Shown here in pieces: positions 12,634 through 19,579 of a stretch of DNA of 27,022 nt. Source of the DNA: Oscillospiraceae bacterium (GTDB lineage Bacteria; Bacillota; Clostridia; Oscillospirales; Oscillospiraceae). The position numbers were made by a program, and so were the translations under genes. Every line of letters starts with the position of its first letter. Position 1 is the stretch's first letter. The stretch is taken from positions 1 to 27,022 of the forward strand of contig JAEDLP010000007.1 in the NCBI GenBank assembly GCA_016295225.1. Reading direction: 5' to 3'. Below the pieces are notes generated by a model. The model made no database searches, had not been told where the DNA came from, and saw nothing but the letters and a program-made list of their open reading frames with translations.

Positions 12634-15002
12634 TACCGTTTTTTCTCCATGGTGGTGCCCAGGGACTTCTCAGAGATGGACTCCAGCAGCACCGCGTGCT
12701 CCATGCGGCCGTCCAGGACGGTGACAGAGCCCACACCGTGCTCCACGGCATGGATGCAGTTCATGGTCTTGGGGATCATGCCTCCGGCGATGAGTCCACT
12801 GTCGATGAGTTCCTTGGCCCGGGCCACGTCCATCTTGGCGATGCGGGTGGACTGGTTGTGGCTGTCCACCAAGATGCCGTCGGTGTCGGTGAGGAAGACC
12901 AGCTTGTCCGCCCCCACAGCTTCGGCCACGGCCCGGGCGGCATCGTCGGCGTTGCAGTTGAGGGCCGCGCCGTCCTCGCTCCGGGCAATGGGAGAGACCA
13001 CCGGCAGGTAGCCGGCGTCCAGTAGGGTGGTCAGAAGGCGGGGGTCCACCTTAGTGATGGCTCCCACCAGGCCCAGCTTCTCATCCTTCTGCCGGGCGGT
13101 GATGAGGCCGCCGTCCCGGCCGGAGACGCCGCAGGCCTTGGCGCCGATGCGGTCCAGAGCCCCCACGATGGACTTGTTCACCCGGGCGGACAGGGCCATC
13201 TCAGCACCATCCAGGACGGCCTGGTCGGTGACCCGGTAGCCGTTCTCAAACTTGGTCTCCACCCCCATGCGGTCCAGCAGGGCGGAGATCTCCTTGCCGC
13301 CGCCGTGGACCAGGATCACCCGCACGCCCACGGACTGGAGGGCGGCAGCGTCCTCCAGGATGGTGTCGGTGGAGGAGGCGTCCAGGGCGGAGCCGCCGTA
13401 CTTAATGACCATGGTGCGGCCCTCGTAGCGGCGGAGGAGGGGCAGTACGTCCAGCAGAGCCCGGACCTTGCTCATGCCGTCCATGCCGTGGAGGACATCG
13501 TACTCGTGGAGGAACTGCTTCGCGTACTCCACATCGGAGGGGCAATCGATGTATTCGATACCCCGCTTCTGACGGGTCTCAGCTCCCTTGCCGGTGAGCA
13601 GAATGATGGTGGGTTCCTGGCTGCCCAGGACGGCCTGACGGATGGCCTCGCCCCGGTCAGGGACGATGGTGTAGTCACAGCCCTCTTTTTCCACATACTG
13701 TGCAATATCCTTGCAAATATTCTCCACGGGCTCCTCGCCGGGGTCTTCCTCGGTGAGGATGACAAGGTCCGAGTATTTGCCCGAAATTTCGCCCAAATCC
13801 TTCCGGCGGTCATAGGCCTTGTAGCCGGGGCAGCCGAAGATAGTCACCACCCGGCGGCCGGGGTACTCCTCCTTGACAGACTGGAACAGGGTCTCAAAGG
13901 ACAGCTTGTTGTGGGCGTAGTCCACGATGACCGAGACCTTCTCATCGGCGTTGGAGTAGATCTCCATCCGGCCGGGGACCCGGGCCTTCATCAGTCCGGC
14001 GAAGGCGTACTGCTCGGGGATGCCCAGGGCCTCGCAGACCGCCAGGGCGGCCAGGGCGTTCTGGACGTTGAAGAGACCGGGCATGGTCAGGCGGAACTCC
14101 CGGCTGTACCGGGGGGTCTTGACCTTAAAGAGGATATCGCCCCCCATCTTGCGGATCTGAGAGCCGTAGATGGTGGCGGAGGGGTCCTTGGTGGAGAAGG
14201 TAATCATCCGGGAGCAGCTCTTCCGGGCAGCTTCCAGCACCCGGTCGGCGTGGTCGGAGTCCAGGTTCACGCAGGCGGCGGCCGCCTGGGCGAAGATCCG
14301 CAGCTTGGAGGAGAAATAGTCCTCAAAGTCGGGGTGCTCAATGGGAGAGATGTGGTCGGTACCGATGTTCAGGAAGACGGCGGCGGCGAACTCCACGTTG
14401 AGCACCCGGTCGTACTTCAGGGCCTGACTGGAGACCTCCATGGTCAGGTAGCGCATGTCGGTGGACACGCCGTTGGCAAAGTGCCGCTCCAGATCCAGGG
14501 GCTCGGGGGTGGTCAGGTGGGCCTCGAACCGCTCCACGCCGTCGTAAGTCTCGATGCCGCCGACGACTCCGCTGGGCTTCTGCTTCTTGGCAGCCAGATA
14601 CTCATCGAAGATATACTTTAAGTAGTAGGTGGTGGAGGACTTGCCCTTGGTGCCGGTGATACCCACCACGCTGAGCTTGCCGGAGGGGTGGTTATAGTAG
14701 AAGTCAGCCAGCAGGGCCATGGTCAGGCGGACGTTGGTGACCTGCAGGCAGGGCAGATCCACGCCCTCGTAGGGCTTTTCGGCAATGTAGGCGAAGGCCC
14801 CCTGTTCCATGGCGGACTGGAGAAACTCGACTTTAAAGTGGGCGCCCTTGCAGATGAACAGGGTGCCGGGGACGACCTGGCGGGAGTCGCAGCTCACCAG
14901 GGAGACCTCACGGGTGAGAGGCGCACCGGAGAAGTTGGTCAGCAGGCTGTGCTTCTGAAGCAGCTGGATGTAATCCCCCAGGGGATAAAGGGTCAGGTTC
15001 AT
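12633..15002 (-). CDS. MurE-type Mur ligase fused in frame to an ArgB-type N-acetylglutamate kinase
   Basis: One 789-residue reading frame holds two complete enzymes. Residues 1 to about 505 are a full MurE-type ligase: a UDP-binding N-domain (SCDSRQVVPGTLFICKG), P-loop GITGTKGKSS (115-123), LTTPEP (163-168), MEVSSQAL (188-195), NIGTDHISPIEHPDFEDYF (212-230), RVPGRME (341-347) and GKGAE (471-475). The place of the DAP-specific DNPR motif reads EEDPGEEP (418-425), and the sequence looks closer to the streptococcal L-Lys type. From about 510 it is a full ArgB: KYGGSA (Lys534), VHGGGKE (565-571), GYRVTD (588-593), NCNADD (682-687) and GGMIPK (Lys745). The family's catalytic residues appear intact. 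The start has AAAGGA about 9 bases upstream. No ribosome binding site precedes the internal Met507/510. The gene follows the racemase gene after 33 bases. Confidence 0.93.
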   Translation of the reverse strand: MNLTLYPLGDYIQLLQKHSLLTNFSGAPLTREVSLVSCDSRQVVPGTLFICKGAHFKVEFLQSAMEQGAFAYIAEKPYEGVDLPCLQVTNVRLTMALLADFYYNHPSGKLSVVGITGTKGKSSTTYYLKYIFDEYLAAKKQKPSGVVGGIETYDGVERFEAHLTTPEPLDLERHFANGVSTDMRYLTMEVSSQALKYDRVLNVEFAAAVFLNIGTDHISPIEHPDFEDYFSSKLRIFAQAAAACVNLDSDHADRVLEAARKSCSRMITFSTKDPSATIYGSQIRKMGGDILFKVKTPRYSREFRLTMPGLFNVQNALAALAVCEALGIPEQYAFAGLMKARVPGRMEIYSNADEKVSVIVDYAHNKLSFETLFQSVKEEYPGRRVVTIFGCPGYKAYDRRKDLGEISGKYSDLVILTEEDPGEEPVENICKDIAQYVEKEGCDYTIVPDRGEAIRQAVLGSQEPTIILLTGKGAETRQKRGIEYIDCPSDVEYAKQFLHEYDVLHGMDGMSKVRALLDVLPLLRRYEGRTMVIKYGGSALDASSTDTILEDAAALQSVGVRVILVHGGGKEISALLDRMGVETKFENGYRVTDQAVLDGAEMALSARVNKSIVGALDRIGAKACGVSGRDGGLITARQKDEKLGLVGAITKVDPRLLTTLLDAGYLPVVSPIARSEDGAALNCNADDAARAVAEAVGADKLVFLTDTDGILVDSHNQSTRIAKMDVARAKELIDSGLIAGGMIPKTMNCIHAVEHGVGSVTVLDGRMEHAVLLESISEKSLGTTMEKKR

Positions 15003-15035
15003 GGATCATAGTCCTTTCTGTCGTAAGGGTTTCGA

Positions 15036-15746
15036 TCAAATATTCCGCAGCTGTTTGCCGCAGCGGAGGATGGCCTCCTCGGCCAGGACCTCCATGGCGT
15101 CGATATAGTAAGGGGGCAGACTGTGAAGAACCCGGTAGACCGACAGCTCGGTGCAGCCAAGGATGGCGCAGTCGCAGCCTGCCTCCCGCAGGAAAGCGTC
15201 GATCTCGGCGAACTTCTCCCGGGAGCCGGTCTCCCCCCGCTTGATCTCGTCGTAAATGATGGACATGACGGTCTTCTGGATGTCCTCCGGCGGGGTCACC
15301 GCCGTGAGGCCGGCCTTCTCCAACTCCTTCTGATAGATGCCCGTCTGAATAGTACCGTCGGTGGCCAGGATGCCCACGGTCTTCTTCCCGGCGGCTTGGA
15401 TGGCCTTCACGGTCTCCCGGGGCATGTGGATGAGGGGGATGGACAGCTCAGCCTGGATTCGGTCAGCGAAAAAGTGGCTGGTGTTGCAGGGGATGGCCAG
15501 GTGGGTGCAGCCGGCCCGTTCCAAAAGCTTGGCATCAGCCAGGAGATGCTGAAAGACCTCCTCCTCCCGGCCGCCCAGAATGCCGGCGGTGCGGTCGGGG
15601 ATCTTGGCGTCGCTCCAGATGAGGACCCGCAGGTGCTCCTGATCGGTCTCTGCCTGGGTGCGGTCGATGATCCGCTGATAAAACGTGTTGGTGGCCTGGG
15701 GACCCATGCCCCCCAGGACGCCCAGGATGCCTTCTTTGTTTGACAT
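15036..15746 (-). CDS. Aspartate/glutamate racemase family protein
   Basis: A 236-residue PLP-independent racemase that interconverts L- and D-Asp (or Glu) through two cysteines. It starts KEGILGVLGGMGPQATNTFY, as in aspartate racemases. The two catalytic cysteines are visible in IPCNTSHFF (Cys87) and LGCTELS (Cys198). The GGMGPxAT pattern favours the aspartate/broad-specificity (YgeA/RacD-like) group over MurI. The start at 15746 has AGAGGA 8 bases upstream. It lies between the ATP-grasp ligase and MurE-ArgB genes. Aspartate racemase next to a D-Asp ligase is the known arrangement of the Enterococcus faecium D-Asp cross-bridge locus, which supports D-Asp as product here (inference). Confidence 0.92.
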   Translation of the reverse strand: MSNKEGILGVLGGMGPQATNTFYQRIIDRTQAETDQEHLRVLIWSDAKIPDRTAGILGGREEEVFQHLLADAKLLERAGCTHLAIPCNTSHFFADRIQAELSIPLIHMPRETVKAIQAAGKKTVGILATDGTIQTGIYQKELEKAGLTAVTPPEDIQKTVMSIIYDEIKRGETGSREKFAEIDAFLREAGCDCAILGCTELSVYRVLHSLPPYYIDAMEVLAEEAILRCGKQLRNI

Positions 15747-15783
15747 AGATTTTTCCTCTATTGAATGGTCTCTGGATGGGACA

Positions 15784-15901
15784 CCCTCTCAGTCTGCTCC
15801 GCAGACAGCTCCCCCTCAAGGGGGGATATGTTGGGCGCTCCACAAAACTCGGCTCGCCCCTTGGGGAGAGCTGGCGCCGACGAAGGCGGTGACTGAGAGG
15901 G
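15784..15901. repeat. Palindromic intergenic repeat, rearranged copy C
   Basis: CCCTCTCAGTC (15784-15794) and its exact reverse complement GACTGAGAGGG (15891-15901) bound the element. Each end is followed inward by the same half-element as in copy B (CAGTC hairpin, then a CTCCCC-rich hairpin), so two right halves face each other around about 30 unrelated bases. It lies between the ATP-grasp ligase and racemase genes, 7 bases from the ligase stop codon. Confidence 0.8.
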
Positions 15902-15908
15902 GGCCGTC

Positions 15909-17117
15909 TCAGTTCTTCTTCTCGTAATACTGCTTGAACTTTTTAAAGTGACCCAGCAGGTTCTTCTTCATACGCAGGGTCCGGGCGAAGGCCTTGTCCT
16001 TTTCATAGAACAGGGGGGTGACCTCTCTGCCCTCGTCCATCCGGGCCTTCATCTCCTTGTGGTAGTCGGAGACGATGTAGTCAAAGGCCACCTTCCGGGG
16101 GACCACCCGCCACAGGCTGGGATTATCCGCCAAGACGAAAGGCAGGTCTTTGCCCTCCACCCGGTCCTCTACCAGCAGTCTGGCGATGTTGTAGCCCGCG
16201 CCGGTGACATAGTAGTTGCTGCGGCCCTGGCGGCAGTTGATCTCAAAGGCCTTGAATTTTCCGTCTCGGGGGTCGTACTTGATATCGAAGTTGGAGAAGC
16301 CCACGTAGTTCAAATCCTCCAGGAAAGCCTTGAACTTTCGGCACAGCTCCTCGTTGACCTCGGTGAGAATGACCGCGTGGTTGCCTATGCCGTGGGGGGT
16401 GTGCTCCTCCAGGAGCACGTGGCCCAGGCACATGAGCTTCACCTGGGCGTTCCGGTCGGAGTAGCAGGTGAGTACCCGCATGTTGCTGTCGTCGCCGGGG
16501 ACGAAGTCCTGGATGATCATGGTGTCGGGATAGCCGGCGGCGTAGACCTTGTCCAGAACTTCCTCCAGATTCTTCCGATCGGGGCAGGTAAAGACCTTCT
16601 CGTTGCCGGGGAAGGGGTGCTCCCAGTAGGCCACGCCGTTGGAGGGCTTGCAGATGTAGGGGGGCTGGAAGGGCAGGTCGAAGTCGTGGCCCATCTCCTT
16701 CCGGTAGACGAAGGTGCCGGGGTGGTCGATGCCGTGCTTGTCGCACAGCTCGTAAAACTTTTCCTTGTTGATGAGGGTGTTGATGAGGTCGCCGTCGATG
16801 TAGGCGGCCACGCAGTTGGCGGGGAAGGAATCCTTGTTCTCAGCGGCCAGCTTCACGTAGCTGTCGCCGCAGCCGATGACCAGGACGGTCTTGTCGGCAA
16901 ACTCCCGGGCCACCTCGGCCACGTTGTTGCGAAAGGTCTCCGCGTCCTCGTTCTGGGCGCAGACCCGGTAGTCGATGATATTCGAGCCATAAGCGGGGCC
17001 GGAGGCGAACTTGCCAAAACAGACCGACTTCACGCCGTAGGCCTCGTGAAAGGCCCGGGCCACGCTGTACACGTTGATATCCCCACCGAAAAGCAGGGGC
17101 TGGAAGGTATGTTCCAT
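15909..17117 (-). CDS. ATP-grasp carboxylate-amine ligase, D-aspartate ligase (Aslfm)-like
   Basis: A 402-residue ATP-grasp enzyme. The N-terminus (FQPLLFGGDINVYSVARAFHEAYG, here residues 5-28) resembles the carboxylate-amine ligase group that includes the D-aspartate ligase of Enterococcus faecium, which adds D-Asp to the lysine side chain of peptidoglycan precursors. ATP-grasp features are PYICKPSNG (153-161), IIQDFVPGDDSNMRV (201-215), and the metal ligands in FDIKYD (Asp278) and FEINCRQGRSNYY (Glu292, Asn294). The C-terminal 70 residues are basic. The ATG at 17117 (MEHTF) is chosen; a longer frame would need a TTG inside the upstream hairpin with no ribosome binding site. Its substrate is inferred from family and neighbours; another carboxylate or amine partner is possible. 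Confidence 0.82.
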   Translation of the reverse strand: MEHTFQPLLFGGDINVYSVARAFHEAYGVKSVCFGKFASGPAYGSNIIDYRVCAQNEDAETFRNNVAEVAREFADKTVLVIGCGDSYVKLAAENKDSFPANCVAAYIDGDLINTLINKEKFYELCDKHGIDHPGTFVYRKEMGHDFDLPFQPPYICKPSNGVAYWEHPFPGNEKVFTCPDRKNLEEVLDKVYAAGYPDTMIIQDFVPGDDSNMRVLTCYSDRNAQVKLMCLGHVLLEEHTPHGIGNHAVILTEVNEELCRKFKAFLEDLNYVGFSNFDIKYDPRDGKFKAFEINCRQGRSNYYVTGAGYNIARLLVEDRVEGKDLPFVLADNPSLWRVVPRKVAFDYIVSDYHKEMKARMDEGREVTPLFYEKDKAFARTLRMKKNLLGHFKKFKQYYEKKN

Positions 17118-17160
17118 AGTTGATGCGCTTCCTTGTTTCTGTATTTTTTCCTGGAAAGAC

Positions 17161-17182
17161 AAGGAGCCGGATTCGGCTCCTT
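17161..17182. terminator. Terminator-like hairpin between rel and the ATP-grasp gene
   Basis: AAGGAGCCG (17161-17169) pairs with CGGCTCCTT (17174-17182) around GATT. The T-run is strong on plus (TTTTTGTTTT) and weaker on minus (TTGTCTTT). On minus it would end rel transcripts, which suggests that the ligase-racemase-MurE/ArgB genes have their own promoter. Confidence 0.6.
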
Positions 17183-17246
17183 TTTGTTTTCCCGAATTCT
17201 GTACGGTTATGCAAGCCGCCCAGCGAAGCGGGTCTAAGATTTCTGT

Positions 17247-19481
17247 TTATCCGCTGACCCGGGCCACCTGATAGATGCCGTGGATCTGCTGGAGCTTGTT
17301 CATAATAGTGGTCACTTCGCTCTGGGTGCGGACCTCCACCACCAGGCTGAACTTGGCATAGCCGTCGGGCAGGGCCTGGGCGTTGAAGGACAGGGTGTTG
17401 ATCTTTCCGGTGGCCAGAACCGTAGCCACGTCCAAAGCCAGACCGTTCCGGTCCTTACCGATGAGCTCAATGGTAGACTTGTAGGTGTTCAGGCTGCCGG
17501 GGTCCCAGCTGACCTTGATCCAGCGGTCCTTCTCGTTCTCCCGGCTCATGCCGTTCATGGCGTTGGGGCAGTCGCACCGGTGGACGGACACGCCAAAGCC
17601 CCGGGTGATGAAGCCCACGATCTCGTCGCCGGGGACGGGGGTGCAGCACTTGGCAAACTTCACCATACACTCGGTCATGCCGGAGACAATCACGCCGGAG
17701 ACCGACTTTTTGCTGTTGCCCGACTTGGCCACGCCGGAGTCCACAGTAGCCCGGGCAGCCTGGGCGGCCTGCTCCTGGGCGGCCTTCTCGGCGGCCAGAC
17801 GCTCGGCCTGCTGGCGGTCCTGGTGGACCAGCTCCTCCCGGGCGCGGTTGGCGCACTTCTGGGCGGAGGCCCCTCCGTAGCCGATGGCGGCGTACATCTC
17901 CTCCAGGGAGTTAAAGCGGACTTTTTCCAGGATATGGGGGAGCATCTCCTCAGCGGTGAGCATGCCGATGGTGATGCCCAGTCGCTTGAGTTCGCCCTCG
18001 AACATAGCCCGGCCGGTGGCCACGTTTTCCTCCCGCTTCTCCCGCTTGAACCACTGGCGGATCTTGGTGCGGGCCTGGTTGCTCTTGGCCAGCTTCATCC
18101 AGTCCCGGCTGGGGCCCTTGGCGTTCTTGGAGGTAATGACCTCCACGATCTCGCCGGATTTCAGCTGGTAGTCAAAGCCCACGATGCGGCCGTTGACCTT
18201 GGCCCCGGTCATGGAGTTGCCCACCCCGGAGTGGATGGCGTAGGCGAAGTCGATGGGGGTAGCCCCGGCGGGCAGGTTGATGACGTCGGCGTTGGGGGTG
18301 AAGACGAAGACCTCGTCGGCAAAGAGGTCCACCTTCAGGGTGCGGATGTATTCCTCCGCGTCGGTGTCCTGCTGGTTCTCCAGCAGGCGGCGGACCCAGG
18401 CGAAGGTCTCCTCGGTGCCCAGCTGCTTGTTGCTCATGCCCTGCTTGTACTTCCAGTGGGCGGCAATGCCGTATTCCGCCATGTGGTGCATGTCCCAGGT
18501 GCGGATCTGGACCTCGAAGGGGATGCCCTCGGTGCCGATGACCGTGGTGTGGAGAGACTGGTACATATTGGGCTTGGGGGTGCCGATATAGTCCTTGAAC
18601 CGGCCCAGGACGGCCTTATACATGTCGTGGATGCAGCCCAGGACGGAGTAGCAGGTGGGGATATCGTCCACGATGACCCGGAAAGCGTAGAGGTCGAAGA
18701 TCTCGCTGAAAGTCTTGTTCTGGGCGTACATCTTGCGGTAGATAGAATAAATATGCTTCACCCGGCCGTAGACAGTGGCCTTGATGCCCTCCTTTTCCAG
18801 GCGGGCGGTGATCTCGGTCTGGATCTTCTCCATGAAGGCGGCGTGGGCCTGGGCCTGGTGGTCCAGCTCATCGTCGATCTCCTTGTAGGCGATGGGATCC
18901 AGGTACTTCAGGGAGAGGTCTTCCATCTCCCACTTCATGCGCTGCATACCCAGGCGGTGGGCAATGGGGGCGTAGACCTCCAGGGTTTCCAGGGATTTCT
19001 CCCGCCGCTTCCGCTCGGACTGGAACTCCATGGTGCGGATGTTGTGGACACGGTCGCAGATCTTGATGAGCATGACGCGGACGTCCTTGGCCATGGCCAT
19101 GAGCATCTTGCGCAAATTCTCCATCTGCTTTTCCTCGATGGAGGTGTACTTCACCTTGTCCAGCTTGGTGACGCCCTCCACCAGGTCGGCCACCGACGGG
19201 GTGAATCGCTTGGCCACCTCTTCATAGGTGGCGTCGGTATCCTCGATGGTGTCGTGGAGCAGGGCGGCCATGATGGAGTCTGCATCCAGACCCAGCTCGG
19301 CCACCAGATGGGCCACCTCCAGGGGGTGGGTGATGTAGGGAGAGCCATCCTTGCGCAGTTGTCCCTCGTGGTAGGTCTTGGCATACTGATAGGCGTCCCG
19401 GACCCGGGTAAGGTCCTCCTCGCTCATGTTTTTCAGTTTGTCTTCCAGCTCTTGGAATCGAGCGTCCAATTTGTCCTCCAT
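17247..19481 (-). CDS. rel: Bifunctional (p)ppGpp synthetase/hydrolase Rel
   Basis: A 744-residue long RelA/SpoT homologue of the stringent response. The N-terminal HD hydrolase is complete: THP (His52), HDTIEDT (His76-Asp77) and ICDRVHN (Asp143). The synthetase domain (about 205-345) has YGRVKHIYSIYRKM, FDLYAFRV (Asp263), GTPKPNMYQSLHTTV and FEVQIRT (Glu323). TGS (VFVFTPNADVINLPAGATPIDFAY) follows near residue 400, then the helical/zinc region (FAKCCTPVPGDEIVGFITRG) and a C-terminal ACT domain. Both activities should be intact. The start at 19481 has GAAAGGAAG upstream. It lies downstream of recJ with a 98-base gap; the apt gene often found between them is absent. Confidence 0.97.
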   Translation of the reverse strand: MEDKLDARFQELEDKLKNMSEEDLTRVRDAYQYAKTYHEGQLRKDGSPYITHPLEVAHLVAELGLDADSIMAALLHDTIEDTDATYEEVAKRFTPSVADLVEGVTKLDKVKYTSIEEKQMENLRKMLMAMAKDVRVMLIKICDRVHNIRTMEFQSERKRREKSLETLEVYAPIAHRLGMQRMKWEMEDLSLKYLDPIAYKEIDDELDHQAQAHAAFMEKIQTEITARLEKEGIKATVYGRVKHIYSIYRKMYAQNKTFSEIFDLYAFRVIVDDIPTCYSVLGCIHDMYKAVLGRFKDYIGTPKPNMYQSLHTTVIGTEGIPFEVQIRTWDMHHMAEYGIAAHWKYKQGMSNKQLGTEETFAWVRRLLENQQDTDAEEYIRTLKVDLFADEVFVFTPNADVINLPAGATPIDFAYAIHSGVGNSMTGAKVNGRIVGFDYQLKSGEIVEVITSKNAKGPSRDWMKLAKSNQARTKIRQWFKREKREENVATGRAMFEGELKRLGITIGMLTAEEMLPHILEKVRFNSLEEMYAAIGYGGASAQKCANRAREELVHQDRQQAERLAAEKAAQEQAAQAARATVDSGVAKSGNSKKSVSGVIVSGMTECMVKFAKCCTPVPGDEIVGFITRGFGVSVHRCDCPNAMNGMSRENEKDRWIKVSWDPGSLNTYKSTIELIGKDRNGLALDVATVLATGKINTLSFNAQALPDGYAKFSLVVEVRTQSEVTTIMNKLQQIHGIYQVARVSG

Positions 19482-19533
19482 ATACCGGCTTCCTTTCACA
19501 CGGTGGGTTGTTCTCTCGTTATGGATGTATTTC

Positions 19534-19572
19534 AAAAAATTCCCGCAAAGCGCCGCCGACGCAGCGGTGCGG
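19534..19572 (-). terminator. Possible weak terminator between recJ and rel
   Basis: On the minus strand a GC-rich imperfect hairpin (CCGCA with TGCGG outside, CCGC with GCGG inside, one asymmetric internal loop) is followed within a few bases by TTTTTT. It could reduce recJ read-through into rel. Confidence 0.35.
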
Positions 19573-19579
19573 TGACGTC

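Noticed and set aside
13473..13484. Internal Met codons as a separate start for a stand-alone ArgB
   Set aside because: No Shine-Dalgarno sequence precedes either Met, and the frame is continuous from the MurE domain, so a fusion is the simpler reading.
17118..17162. Longer N-terminus for the ATP-grasp ligase starting at a TTG at 17162
   Set aside because: The TTG lies in the arm of a hairpin with no ribosome binding site, and the extra residues do not belong to the family's N-terminus.
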